Shown: positions 26,915 through 35,720 of the stretch, piece after piece | Layout of the letters: every line of letters begins with the position of its first letter | How positions within the stretch are numbered: the stretch's first letter is position 1 | From: Anaerosolibacter sp. | GTDB lineage: Bacteria; Bacillota; Clostridia; Peptostreptococcales; Thermotaleaceae | Assembly: GCF_029240175.1 (NCBI RefSeq) | Contig: NZ_JARBTM010000004.1 | Location: 95,065 to 159,064, forward strand | Direction of reading: 5' to 3' | Length of the DNA stretch: 64,000 nt | Translations under genes and position numbers: made by a program | Notes under the pieces: model-generated | What the model saw: only the letters and a program-made list of their open reading frames with translations | What the model was told of the DNA's origin: nothing | Database searches by the model: none

Positions 26915-27265
26915 ATGGAAAAGCTAAAAAAACTACCATATGTACTACTTTTGACATCTATTTTGGTCGGAACAATTATTGGGATGTTCTCAAATATTAG
27001 TTTTGCAACCTATTTGAAGAGAACTTTGATTTTTTACGCCATTATATTCTTTGGGTCTCACTTATGTGTTTCTTCCATCGCTAGGGTAAAAGTTAAACAA
27101 GAGAAATCTAATCCTAGCAATATTGACATTGTTATTCCCCCAGGAGAATCAGAATTATTCGATAACCCTGAAGATGAAGATCAGAACTTTATGCCCTTAG
27201 ACTTTAAGAATTATAGCAATAAGAATCAATCATCAAAAGTCTTAGAGCAAATTAACGAGTCTTAG
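26915..27265 (+). CDS. Small two-helix membrane protein of unknown function
   Basis: I do not recognise this gene. The ATG at 26915 is preceded by TGGAG at 26903-26907. An in-frame TTG at 26876 would overlap cheD by 26 bp and is less likely. The 116-residue product has two membrane helices (about 8-26, PYVLLLTSILVGTIIGMF, and about 34-51, TLIFYAIIFFGSHLCVS), then an acidic cytoplasmic tail rich in Pro/Glu/Asn. It lies in the operon between cheD and sigD, which are often adjacent in Bacillus. Function is unknown. Conservation in related Clostridia at this exact position would mark it as a motility gene. Confidence 0.65.
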   Translation: MEKLKKLPYVLLLTSILVGTIIGMFSNISFATYLKRTLIFYAIIFFGSHLCVSSIARVKVKQEKSNPSNIDIVIPPGESELFDNPEDEDQNFMPLDFKNYSNKNQSSKVLEQINES

Positions 27266-27278
27266 GGGAGGTATAGCC

Positions 27279-28013
27279 ATGCAAAATAACATTCTGTGGG
27301 ATAAATATATAAAGACTAGGGACAAACAAATAAAGGATCAGCTTATTATCGAATATATTGACTTGGTCAAAATTATTGCTGGTAGACTGTATAATAATTA
27401 TGGAAACCATATTGAATTTGATGACTTAGTAAGCTATGGTATATTTGGTTTATTGGATGCCATCGATAAGTTTGATCCAAAGAAAAATGTTAAATTTGAA
27501 ACCTATGCACATATTCGTGTAAGAGGTGCGATTATCGATCAATTAAGAAACTTAGATTGGATCCCCCGCTCTGTCAGACAAAAATATAAGAAACTTGAAG
27601 AAGCATATCAGGTCATTGAAAATAAAAGCGGACGGAGTGCAAATGATGAAGACGTGGCAATGGCACTAGGCATCTCAGTAGATGAGCTAAATAACATACT
27701 ATCTGATGTACATTCTTTTACGGTAGTTTCTTTAGAAGAAAAAATTATAAATAATGCAAATTTTGCCATCATAGATGACGATATTAATAATGAACCCCAA
27801 CAATACTTTGAACAAGAGGAAATGAAAGAAATTTTAATTGATTCTGTAAACAATCTTCCGGAAAGGGAGAAAAAGATTATTAGCTTGTATTACTACTCTG
27901 AGCTGACATATAAGGAAATATCGGCAATAATGGGTATATCTGAATCTAGAATATCTCAACTTCATACCAAGGCGATGATGAGGTTAAAGAGTCGGTTAGA
28001 AAAGATTAGCTAA
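27279..28013 (+). CDS. sigD: Motility sigma factor SigD/FliA
   Basis: This is the alternative sigma factor that directs RNA polymerase to late flagellar and chemotaxis promoters. The 244-residue product contains region 2 (DDLVSYGIFGLLDAIDKFDP, then ETYAHIRVRGAIIDQLR), region 3 (WIPRSVRQKYKKLEEAY) and region 4 (PEREKKIISLYYYSELTYKE followed by the ISESRISQLHTKA helix-turn-helix). GGGGAGG precedes the ATG. Its anti-sigma factor FlgM is not encoded in this window. Being within the operon it controls gives positive feedback. Confidence 0.96.
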   Translation: MQNNILWDKYIKTRDKQIKDQLIIEYIDLVKIIAGRLYNNYGNHIEFDDLVSYGIFGLLDAIDKFDPKKNVKFETYAHIRVRGAIIDQLRNLDWIPRSVRQKYKKLEEAYQVIENKSGRSANDEDVAMALGISVDELNNILSDVHSFTVVSLEEKIINNANFAIIDDDINNEPQQYFEQEEMKEILIDSVNNLPEREKKIISLYYYSELTYKEISAIMGISESRISQLHTKAMMRLKSRLEKIS

Positions 28014-28036
28014 TCTATTAAGGGTGGTGATTGCAA

Positions 28037-29842
28037 TTGACAAAGGAATATGTTATTGCACAGGGAAAAACTTATGAAGAAGCTCTAGGAAATGCTTTAA
28101 AAGAGTTAAATACCACTGCTGAGTATGTTCACGTTGAAGTAATTGAGGAAGGAAAATCAATTTTCAATCTATCTGTAAAGAATTGCAAGGTAAAGGCGAC
28201 GCTAAAAAAAGTTGCAGATGAGAATAATACTCTTTATAAAGATGAAAATCAAAATGGTCACTATGAACTTAAACTTGAAGGAAACAGTAAAGTCCTAATG
28301 ATATATCCACCTAGAGGCATGGGCAAAGCTGTTAGTTATGAGGAAATTACATCATTTTTAAAACTCCAGGGTATTATAAGCTACGATATACAGGAAATAA
28401 AGAACGCCTTAGCTTCAAAAGAAATATCAACAATCAATATTGAAAATCCTAGTGAAAATGATATGAGAGACGCAGAGGTTATCGTAGAAGTCAGCAAGGA
28501 TGAAATGAAAGCGTTTGTAACGATCATACCACCCTATGGGGGAAAGATGGTTACAAAAGAAAACGTGATAGAATCACTGAATGCAGCAGGTGTCAATTAT
28601 GGAATAGATTCTATTGCTATAGAAAATCTACTGATTGAAAGTAGTTTCAACAGAAAAGTTGAAGTGGCCAGGGGCAAAGATGCAATCTACGGATTAGATG
28701 GAACATTGCAATACATGTTTGATACTCATTCAAAAATAAGACCAGAGCTGTTAGAAGATGGCTCTGTGAATCTAAAAGAGCTTCATCTGATTCATAATGT
28801 CAAAAAAGGTGATGTATTAGCTGTTAAAACATTGCCAACAGATGGTGTAGAAGGTACAACGGTAAAAGGGAGAGTCATAACTCCAAAGCCTGGAAAACAT
28901 GCACAATTCAAAAAGGGAAAGAATGTAATAGAAAGCGATAATGAACTGCAATTGGTCGCTGACATCAATGGACAAGTAAAATTAATTGATGATAAAGTAA
29001 CTGTTCTACAGGTATATGAAATCAATGGCAATGTTGATAATTCCACGGGGAATATTAACTTTAATGGGAAAGTTGTTGTAAAAGGAAACGTTGCAACTGG
29101 ATTTGAAATCCACTGTGATGGTGATGTGGAAGTCCATGGCGTAGTGGAAGGTGCTATTATTGAAGCTGAAGGAACTATCCTATTACATAAAGGAATTCAA
29201 GGAAATAATCATGGCAGGTTAGTTAGCAAACAGGATATTATTGCTCGATATATGGAGAATTGTTATGCAAAAGCGTTTGGAAATATTCAAGCAGACGTTG
29301 TCATGCACTGCAAGTTAGAGTCTAAAGGTGAGATTAAGATTGATGGGAAGAAAGGACTTATTGTGGGTGGAGAGATTAGAGCCAACAATGATATTTATGC
29401 AAGGACTATAGGTTCTCATATGGCTACAGCCACAAAATTAGAAGTAGGGATTGATCCCGAAATAAAGGAACGCTATGATGGATTGAAAGAAGAATTAGAT
29501 AGTTTAATGAAAAATATGGATAGTGTGAGCAAAGCCATAGATTTATTGTCTAAGATGGCTAAAGTTACCACGTTACCACCTGATAAACAAGAAATACTTA
29601 CGAAATCTACAAATACAAAACAGTATCTAGAAACAAAGATTGATAGCGTGAATAATGAATTAATGCATCTAAAGCAAATATTACAGTCATTGTCTAATGG
29701 AAGAATACATGCAGAAAGCATTATATATCCAGGTGTAAAGATTTCTATTGGTAACTCCTTTTATTTTGTAAGAGATCAGATCCAGCGCTCCACTGTCGTA
29801 CGTGAGAGCGGAGAAATTAAAATTATTCCTTATATGGGATAA
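28037..29842 (+). CDS. DUF342 (FapA-family) protein
   Basis: This is a 601-residue protein of the DUF342/FapA family. The N-terminal about 55 residues resemble the Jag-N domain (KTYEEALGNALKELN). A region follows in which DUF342 proteins are homologous. The beta-helical core (about 330-460) repeats short strands such as GNVDNSTGNINFNGKVVVKG and VEVHGVVEGAIIEAEG, with the hallmark GGEIRANNDIYARTIGS. A C-terminal coiled coil lies at about 475-560. Such genes occur next to sigD in many Clostridia; some homologues are polymer-forming, related to bactofilins. AGGGTGGTG at 28021-28029 points to TTG 28037 rather than TTG 28031. The role in motility is inference. Confidence 0.82.
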   Translation: MTKEYVIAQGKTYEEALGNALKELNTTAEYVHVEVIEEGKSIFNLSVKNCKVKATLKKVADENNTLYKDENQNGHYELKLEGNSKVLMIYPPRGMGKAVSYEEITSFLKLQGIISYDIQEIKNALASKEISTINIENPSENDMRDAEVIVEVSKDEMKAFVTIIPPYGGKMVTKENVIESLNAAGVNYGIDSIAIENLLIESSFNRKVEVARGKDAIYGLDGTLQYMFDTHSKIRPELLEDGSVNLKELHLIHNVKKGDVLAVKTLPTDGVEGTTVKGRVITPKPGKHAQFKKGKNVIESDNELQLVADINGQVKLIDDKVTVLQVYEINGNVDNSTGNINFNGKVVVKGNVATGFEIHCDGDVEVHGVVEGAIIEAEGTILLHKGIQGNNHGRLVSKQDIIARYMENCYAKAFGNIQADVVMHCKLESKGEIKIDGKKGLIVGGEIRANNDIYARTIGSHMATATKLEVGIDPEIKERYDGLKEELDSLMKNMDSVSKAIDLLSKMAKVTTLPPDKQEILTKSTNTKQYLETKIDSVNNELMHLKQILQSLSNGRIHAESIIYPGVKISIGNSFYFVRDQIQRSTVVRESGEIKIIPYMG

Positions 29843-29852
29843 CAAGCGGGTG

Positions 29853-30188
29853 ATGGAAGTGTCAATAAGGCCAATTGATTTTCAATCCATGATTCCTAAA
29901 AATATTAAAATGTCACAAGAAAACCAGACTTTAAATAATAAAGAGCGAATGGAACATCAGACCCTCGTGATACAAGATCAGAAAAATATTGAGAAACAAA
30001 TGAGTCGTGTAAATGCCTTTGACCAGAAAACACATCCAAATATAAACAATCAAAATCATCATAAAAATGGGCAAGGAAATAACCAAAGTTTTCAAGAAGG
30101 TAAAAAAGAAGAAAAAGAAAATGCTGAGGTGAAAAATAAGGAAAAGCTTGCAACTGGTAAAGGTGTTAGAATCGATATAATGATTTAA
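29853..30188 (+). CDS. Small hydrophilic protein of unknown function
   Basis: I do not recognise this 111-residue product. It starts MEVSIRPIDFQSMIPKNIKM and is then almost wholly Gln/Asn/Lys/Glu/His-rich low complexity, with a short helix about 25-55, ending TGKGVRIDIMI. There is no membrane helix or signal peptide. The frame extends to GTG 29802 inside the DUF342 gene, but GCGGGTG at 29846-29852 favours ATG 29853 or GTG 29859. The opening and closing peptides look conserved-type while the middle looks like a disordered linker. Position between DUF342 and the SwrB-like gene suggests motility, by context only. Confidence 0.6.
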   Translation: MEVSIRPIDFQSMIPKNIKMSQENQTLNNKERMEHQTLVIQDQKNIEKQMSRVNAFDQKTHPNINNQNHHKNGQGNNQSFQEGKKEEKENAEVKNKEKLATGKGVRIDIMI

Positions 30189-30203
30189 TTTTTGAGGGGA
30201 GCA

Positions 30204-30722
30204 ATGACCAATAGTATGATGAATTATTTAGTCTTTTTTATAGGTGTAATGATGGTGCTCTTGTCGTACTTTGTGCTTCGAAGGCACCAGAGTCCCTTTC
30301 TTACATCGGAGAATCAAACTTTAAAAGAAAGAGAAAAAAAGTTAGCAGAGTATATTGATCTTGCGGAGGAAATCATCGAGGAATTAAATACTGTCAGCGA
30401 ACAAATCATCCAAAGCATTGATGCTCGGACCGCTGAAATGAGCCAGATGATTGAGGATATTGACAATAAAATTAAAAAATATAAAGATGAAATACATAAA
30501 AATCATTACGATGCTATTGGTGATAAGGTACTAAATTGTGAAGATGATAAAGCTTTAATACAAAGTGAGACAGCTCGAGACTTAAAAGAAGAGACCAATC
30601 CATTCATAAACAGCGAAATATTAAGATTATATGATGAAGGATACAATCCAGCTCAGATTGCAAGACGTTTGAATAAAGGGATTGGAGAAGTACAGCTTAT
30701 AGTGAATCTTCATAAAAAATAG
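30204..30722 (+). CDS. SwrB-like membrane-anchored coiled-coil protein (DUF6115 type)
   Basis: The 172-residue product has an N-terminal membrane helix (about 5-23, MNYLVFFIGVMMVLLSYFVL) and a coiled coil (about 40-100). Its C-terminal helix-turn-helix-like segment is ILRLYDEGYNPAQIARRLNK followed by GIGEVQLIVNLHKK. That design and the place between sigD and rpsB match Bacillus SwrB (YlxL), which promotes FliM/FliG assembly and activates flagellar export for swarming. GAGGGGA at 30194-30200 sets ATG 30204; the TTG at 30192 precedes the Shine-Dalgarno sequence. It is the last gene of the motility operon. No convincing terminator follows. Confidence 0.75.
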   Translation: MTNSMMNYLVFFIGVMMVLLSYFVLRRHQSPFLTSENQTLKEREKKLAEYIDLAEEIIEELNTVSEQIIQSIDARTAEMSQMIEDIDNKIKKYKDEIHKNHYDAIGDKVLNCEDDKALIQSETARDLKEETNPFINSEILRLYDEGYNPAQIARRLNKGIGEVQLIVNLHKK

Positions 30723-30781
30723 ACTCATCAAAGTAGAATGTTTTCTTAAGAATTGCTTTGTACTGCTTAGTTTCTATTTTG

Positions 30782-30809
30782 TTGAATTTTATGGTAGTTA
30801 TGGTATATT
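30782..30809 (+). promoter_or_regulatory. Candidate promoter 1 upstream of rpsB
   Basis: TTGAAT at 30782-30787 and TATATT at 30804-30809, separated by 16 bp, with a TGG just before the -10 box. The 273-bp gap between the motility operon and rpsB needs a growth-linked promoter. This would be the upstream one of two. Confidence 0.45.
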
Positions 30810-30859
30810 TGTATAGGCAGTAGGAAAGAATGATAATAAATTAAATATGTAAATAATTA

Positions 30860-30889
30860 TTGCCAAATCCATTTGTGTTATGTTATACT
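30860..30889 (+). promoter_or_regulatory. Candidate promoter 2 upstream of rpsB
   Basis: TTGCCA at 30860-30865 and TATACT at 30884-30889, separated by 18 bp, in an AT-rich setting typical of housekeeping-sigma ribosomal promoters. Transcription would begin about 30896, just before the leader hairpin of rpsB. It is the stronger of the two candidates. Confidence 0.6.
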
Positions 30890-30910
30890 ACATAAGGTGA
30901 TTTAAATACA

Positions 30911-30968
30911 CACTCTCTGGAATCTTCAAATGGTTGCCGAAAGGTCATTTGAAGAGATGAACAGAGTG
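30911..30968 (+). ncRNA. Structured 5' leader of rpsB (probable S2 autoregulatory leader)
   Basis: CACTCT at 30911-30916 can pair with AGAGTG at 30963-30968. Inside it a perfect 9-bp stem CTTCAAATG (30924-30932) pairs with CATTTGAAG (30946-30954). The apical part contains CC-GAAA-GG, a GNRA tetraloop with two closing pairs. The structure ends 12 bases before the AAGGAGG of rpsB. The nested helices in front of rpsB fit autoregulation by ribosomal protein S2. The regulatory role is inferred; the pairing is directly visible. Confidence 0.6.
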
Positions 30969-30995
30969 GAGGAAAAAACCAAGGAGGTGAAGAAA

Positions 30996-31694
30996 ATGTC
31001 AGTAATTTCAATGAAACAACTATTAGAAGCAGGCGTTCACTTTGGACATCAAACAAGAAGATGGAATCCTAAAATGGCAGAGTACATTTTCACAGAAAGA
31101 AATGGTATCTACATTATTGACTTACAAAAGACAGTAAAGAAAGTAGAAGAAGCTTATTCTTTCGTGAAAGAAGTTGCTGCAAGCAACAAGACAATGTTGT
31201 TCGTAGGTACGAAGAAACAGGCACAGGAATCTATTGAGCAAGAAGCGAAAAGATGTGGTATGTACTTCGTAAATCAAAGATGGTTAGGCGGAATGTTAAC
31301 AAACTATAAAACAATCCGTAGAAGAATTGAACGACTAAATGAGCTAGTAAGAATGGAAGAAAATGGATTATTCGATGTTCTGCCAAAAAAAGAAGTAATC
31401 AAGTTAAAAGCTGAGCAAGAAAAACTTGAAAAATTCTTAGGCGGAATCAAAGAAATGAATGATCTTCCTGGTGCATTGTTCGTTGTAGATCCTCGTAAAG
31501 AGAGAATTGCAGTTCAAGAGGCACAAAAATTAGGAATACCTGTAGTGGGTATTGTTGATACAAACTGCGACCCTGATGAAGTTGATTATGTAATTCCTGC
31601 CAACGATGATGCGATCAGAGCAGTAAAGCTTATCACAGCGAAAATTGCAGATGCGATGATCGAAGGTAGACAAGGCGAGCAAATGGAAGAGTAA
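30996..31694 (+). CDS. rpsB: 30S ribosomal protein S2
   Basis: Ribosomal protein S2 joins the 30S subunit late and helps S1 binding. The 232-residue product has the S2 signatures [37 protein letters not shown] and [19 protein letters not shown], followed by [23 protein letters not shown] at 30981-30990 places the start at ATG 30996. The frame is open back to 30930, but that stretch is the structured leader. It is paired with tsf downstream, as in nearly all bacteria. Confidence 0.98.
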   Translation: MSVISMKQLLEAGVHFGHQTRRWNPKMAEYIFTERNGIYIIDLQKTVKKVEEAYSFVKEVAASNKTMLFVGTKKQAQESIEQEAKRCGMYFVNQRWLGGMLTNYKTIRRRIERLNELVRMEENGLFDVLPKKEVIKLKAEQEKLEKFLGGIKEMNDLPGALFVVDPRKERIAVQEAQKLGIPVVGIVDTNCDPDEVDYVIPANDDAIRAVKLITAKIADAMIEGRQGEQMEE

Positions 31695-31700
31695 TGGATG

Positions 31701-31746
31701 ATGGTAAGGGTTAAGAGGGGATTTTATCCCTTGCTTCTCTTACCAT
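31701..31746 (+). terminator. Hairpin between rpsB and tsf
   Basis: ATGGTAAG at 31701-31708 pairs perfectly with CTTACCAT at 31739-31746. An inner helix joins AGGGGAT and ATCCCTT around a TTT loop. It is followed by TTATAATAT rather than a clean T run. Most likely it is a partial terminator or processing/stability element that lets S2 and EF-Ts be made at different levels. Confidence 0.6.
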
Positions 31747-31783
31747 TTATAATATACACAGAAACATGTGAGGAGGCGTTCTA

Positions 31784-32431
31784 ATGGCTGTTACAGCTGG
31801 AATGGTTAAAGAGTTAAGAGAGAGCACTGGGGCCGGAATGATGGATTGCAAAAAGGCTTTAGAAGAGACAAACGGCGATATGGAAAAAGCTGTGGAAGTA
31901 CTTAGAGAAAAGGGATTGGCTAAAGCAGCTAAAAAAGCAGGTAGAATTGCAGCAGAGGGTCTTGTTGAGTCATATATTCACGGCGGAAGAATAGGTGTAT
32001 TAGTAGAAGTGAATAGTGAAACGGACTTTGTTGCAAAAAATGACGAATTCAAGCAGTTTGTTAAAGATGTTGCAATGCAAATCGCAGCTTCAAATCCACT
32101 TTACATAAGAAGAGAAGAAGTTTCAGAAGAAGTTATTCAAAAAGAAAAAGAAATCTTAAGAGCACAAGCTCTAAATGAAGGCAAGCCAGAAAAAATTGTT
32201 GATAAAATGGTTGAAGGTAGAATTGACAAATTCTTCAAAGAGGTTTGTCTACTAGAACAACCTTTCATTAGAGATCCTGATATTACAATTCAAGATCTAT
32301 TAAATCAAAAAATCGCTAAAATTGGAGAAAATTTATCCATTAGAAGATTCATGAGATTTGAGGTTGGCGAAGGTATTGAAAAGAAAGAAGAAAACTTTGC
32401 AGAAGAAGTGGCAAAACAAATTAATAGTTAA
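31784..32431 (+). CDS. tsf: Elongation factor Ts
   Basis: EF-Ts recycles EF-Tu by exchanging GDP for GTP. The 215-residue product is of the shorter Firmicute type. It has the N-terminal UBA-like domain [20 protein letters not shown], the core [20 protein letters not shown] followed by [10 protein letters not shown] with the TDFVA-K catalytic motif, and QPFIRDP. The RBS TGAGGAGG precedes the ATG. A strong terminator closes the rpsB-tsf unit 16 bases after the stop. Confidence 0.98.
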   Translation: MAVTAGMVKELRESTGAGMMDCKKALEETNGDMEKAVEVLREKGLAKAAKKAGRIAAEGLVESYIHGGRIGVLVEVNSETDFVAKNDEFKQFVKDVAMQIAASNPLYIRREEVSEEVIQKEKEILRAQALNEGKPEKIVDKMVEGRIDKFFKEVCLLEQPFIRDPDITIQDLLNQKIAKIGENLSIRRFMRFEVGEGIEKKEENFAEEVAKQINS

Positions 32432-32447
32432 TAAGACAACTAAACAT

Positions 32448-33262
<815 letters not shown>

Positions 33263-33820
33263 ATGAGTTTAAGTGTTCACAAAGAATTAGACGAAAAAAT
33301 GCAAAAAACCATTAGAGTACTAAAGGAAGAGCTACATAGCATCAGAGCAGGCAGAGCGAATCCTGCTTTATTGGATCGTATTGTTGTTGAGTATTATGGA
33401 TCACCTACACCATTAAAGCAAATCGCTACAGTATCTGCTCCAGAACCGAGGTTGTTAATCATTCAACCCTTTGATAAATCTTCGGTGCAATCTATTGAAA
33501 AAGCAATTACACAGTCTGACCTCGGTATCAATCCATCCAACGATGGAAAAATCATAAGATTAGCTATTCCACAGCTAACGGAAGAGCGAAGGAAGGAATT
33601 AACGAAACTTGCGAAAAAAGTTGGAGAGGATGCTAAAGTTGCCATTCGAAATGAAAGAAGAGATGCTAACGATAAGCTGAAGAAAATGCAAAAAAATGCA
33701 GAAATTACAGAGGATGATTTGAAAAAATCAGAGGATGAAGTACAAAAGATGACCAATAAACATATTGAAATTATCGATGAGTTAATCGAGAAGAAAGAAA
33801 AAGAGATCATGGAGGTATAG
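33263..33820 (+). CDS. frr: Ribosome recycling factor
   Basis: RRF, with EF-G, splits post-termination ribosomes. The 185-residue product is a complete RRF with the N-terminal helix, [20 protein letters not shown] followed by [29 protein letters not shown], and the C-terminal long helices ([20 protein letters not shown]). Its length equals the family norm. It is tightly linked to pyrH and followed by a small PASTA-like gene whose ribosome binding site lies in its last codons. Confidence 0.98.
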   Translation: MSLSVHKELDEKMQKTIRVLKEELHSIRAGRANPALLDRIVVEYYGSPTPLKQIATVSAPEPRLLIIQPFDKSSVQSIEKAITQSDLGINPSNDGKIIRLAIPQLTEERRKELTKLAKKVGEDAKVAIRNERRDANDKLKKMQKNAEITEDDLKKSEDEVQKMTNKHIEIIDELIEKKEKEIMEV

Positions 33821-33824
33821 GTTT

Positions 33825-34010
33825 GTGAACAATCCTGATTTGGTTGGATTAACTTTGGAAGGTGCTAAGGCTGAGTTAACAAAGATTAACCGAAGCGTGA
33901 GGATCGTAGAAACCTTTGCACCTAAAGAGAATACTACTATAGGCGAGTGCCGAGTAGTAAAGCAGACCATTATTGAAGATTACATAGAATTAACAGTTAG
34001 TTATTTTTAA
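33825..34010 (+). CDS. Stand-alone single PASTA-domain mini-protein
   Basis: This is a 61-residue protein starting at GTG 33825, with GGAGG at 33811-33815 inside the frr end. Its sequence follows the PASTA pattern throughout: NPDLVGLTLEGAKAEL (first strand and helix), RSVRIVETFAP, and a closing strand IELTVSYF. PASTA domains normally occur in tandem outside the membrane in Ser/Thr kinases and PBPs, sensing peptidoglycan. Here a single unit has no signal peptide or membrane anchor, so it should be cytosolic. It sits between frr and the lipid-carrier gene uppS. The function is unknown. Confidence 0.72.
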   Translation: MNNPDLVGLTLEGAKAELTKINRSVRIVETFAPKENTTIGECRVVKQTIIEDYIELTVSYF

Positions 34011-34011
34011 G

Positions 34012-34030
34012 CCCCCGTCAAAGGGGGTTT
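34012..34030 (+). terminator. Weak hairpin terminator before uppS
   Basis: CCCCC at 34012-34016 pairs with GGGGG at 34023-34027 around GTCAAA, followed by TTT. The stem is short but pure GC and lies directly after the PASTA-gene stop. It could act as a weak terminator or attenuator in front of uppS. Confidence 0.5.
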
Positions 34031-34070
34031 AAAATATTTACTTCTCATTGATTACTGGAGGCACTTTTGT

Positions 34071-34838
34071 ATGAAATTTATAAGAAACATGTTTACGAAA
34101 CCGCATGCTGAATATGATTTTGAGAATATTGATATAACGAGAATTCCTGAGCACGTTGCCATCATTATGGACGGAAATGGGCGATGGGCAAAAAAAAGGG
34201 GTTTACCTAGAACTGCCGGGCATAAGGCAGGTGTTGAAGCACTCAGGGATATAATTCGCACGAGTTCCCAACTGGGAATCAAGTATTTATCTTTATACGC
34301 TTTTTCTACTGAAAATTGGAAGAGGCCTGAGGATGAAGTAAATGCGCTTATGCAGTTACTAGTGATGTATTTAAGGAAGGAAGTACAAGAATTGCATAAG
34401 AACAATGTTAAAATTAATATTATCGGGGATATAGACGGATTACCCAAAAGTGCCCAGGAAGAGATACATAGTGCATTTGAATTAACACAGAACAATCAGG
34501 GTTTGATTGTAAATATAGCTCTGAACTATGGTGGACGGTCCGAAATTATTCATGCAATTAAAGCGTTGGCGAGAAAAGTAAAAAATAATGAATTAGAGAT
34601 CGAATCCATTGACGAAGAAATATTTTCTGGATTCCTATATACTGCAGGAATTCCCGATCCAGATTTGCTTATAAGGCCTAGTGGAGAGTTGCGTGTAAGT
34701 AATTTCTTGCTTTGGCAGATCGCATATAGTGAATTTTGGTTCTCTAATATATATTGGCCTGACTTTTCAGGGAAACATCTAATGAAAGCTATCATAGATT
34801 ATCAAAAAAGAGACAGAAGATACGGGGGCGTCAAATAG
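34071..34838 (+). CDS. uppS: Undecaprenyl diphosphate synthase
   Basis: This cis-prenyltransferase makes the C55 lipid carrier for cell-wall synthesis from FPP and IPP. The 255-residue product has the catalytic Asp34 in [18 protein letters not shown], then [24 protein letters not shown], and the C-terminal [20 protein letters not shown] and [11 protein letters not shown]. The RBS CTGGAGG is good. It is followed 11 bp later by cdsA, the usual order in Firmicutes. Confidence 0.98.
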   Translation: MKFIRNMFTKPHAEYDFENIDITRIPEHVAIIMDGNGRWAKKRGLPRTAGHKAGVEALRDIIRTSSQLGIKYLSLYAFSTENWKRPEDEVNALMQLLVMYLRKEVQELHKNNVKINIIGDIDGLPKSAQEEIHSAFELTQNNQGLIVNIALNYGGRSEIIHAIKALARKVKNNELEIESIDEEIFSGFLYTAGIPDPDLLIRPSGELRVSNFLLWQIAYSEFWFSNIYWPDFSGKHLMKAIIDYQKRDRRYGGVK

Positions 34839-34849
34839 GAGGCGATTTT

Positions 34850-35632
34850 ATGTTAGTAAGAATTATATCAGCGCTGCTGGGGATTCCCCTATTATTATTT
34901 GTAGTTATAGAAGGCGGCATCTTTTTAAAAGTTTCCATATTAATATTAGCGATTTTAGGTATAGATGAATTTTTTAATGCTTTTCATAATATTAACATTA
35001 AGCCATCAAAGCCTATTGGTATAATTAGTGCTATTCTATTGACTCTGTTTACTTATAATGGAGCAAAAATAGAGTTGATAATGTTTTGGTTTTTTCTAAA
35101 TATTTTTATGATATTGGGATATATTCTGCTAGGGCGAAAAGAAGAAATTTTATCCTCTGGCATCACAGCTATGGGCATTTATTATATTGTTTTTTTTATG
35201 TTCCATATTAACTTTTTAGCATCGAGTTATTATCCGAAACTCTTATGGCTAGTATTTATTACTGCTTTTGTAACGGATACTTTTGCATACTTTACTGGGG
35301 TGTTTTTTGGAAAAACTAAATTGTGTCCTAATATAAGCCCCAAAAAAACTGTTGAGGGATCTGTAGGTGGTATTTTAGGCTGTACGGCTATCAGCGGAAT
35401 CTTTGCCAGCATTGTAATCCCAGAGCTTTTTATTCATTGTTTAATTATGGGGTTTATTGGTAGTATTATTGCGCAGTTGGGTGATCTCACCGCCTCAATG
35501 TTTAAAAGATATGTAGGAATTAAAGATTATGGAAAAATAATGCCTGGGCACGGCGGCGTTTTAGATAGATTTGATAGTATACTTTTTACTGCACCGTTGA
35601 TATACTATTACACTATTCTTGTGATAAAATAA
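34850..35632 (+). CDS. cdsA: Phosphatidate cytidylyltransferase
   Basis: CdsA converts phosphatidic acid and CTP to CDP-diacylglycerol, the precursor of phosphatidylglycerol, and so feeds PgsA, encoded at the end of this window. The 260-residue product has about seven to eight membrane helices. The family signature near the C-terminus is SIIAQLGDLTASMFKRYVGI followed by KDYGKIMPGHGGVLDRFDS, containing the metal-binding Asp residues. GGAGGCG precedes the ATG. An imperfect hairpin follows the stop. Confidence 0.97.
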   Translation: MLVRIISALLGIPLLLFVVIEGGIFLKVSILILAILGIDEFFNAFHNINIKPSKPIGIISAILLTLFTYNGAKIELIMFWFFLNIFMILGYILLGRKEEILSSGITAMGIYYIVFFMFHINFLASSYYPKLLWLVFITAFVTDTFAYFTGVFFGKTKLCPNISPKKTVEGSVGGILGCTAISGIFASIVIPELFIHCLIMGFIGSIIAQLGDLTASMFKRYVGIKDYGKIMPGHGGVLDRFDSILFTAPLIYYYTILVIK

Positions 35633-35642
35633 TTTTAAATGT

Positions 35643-35668
35643 GTAAAAGGCAAAGCATGCCTTTTTAC
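35643..35668 (+). terminator. Hairpin between cdsA and dxr
   Basis: GTAAAAGGCA (35643-35652) pairs with TGCCTTTTTAC (35658-35668) with one bulged T; the T run is inside the descending arm. It is a terminator-like element 10 bases after the cdsA stop. dxr starts 52 bp later. Confidence 0.6.
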
Positions 35669-35720
35669 TATTTAGAATATAAAAATACATAGCTTCATAC
35701 AATGTCGAAAGGGTGAGCCT

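Noticed and set aside
30930..30995. N-terminal extension of S2
   Set aside because: This stretch is the hairpin leader and contains the rpsB Shine-Dalgarno sequence; S2 begins at [13 protein letters not shown].
34052..34495. 147-codon open frame on the - strand
   Set aside because: Antisense to uppS, whose catalytic motifs are unambiguous.
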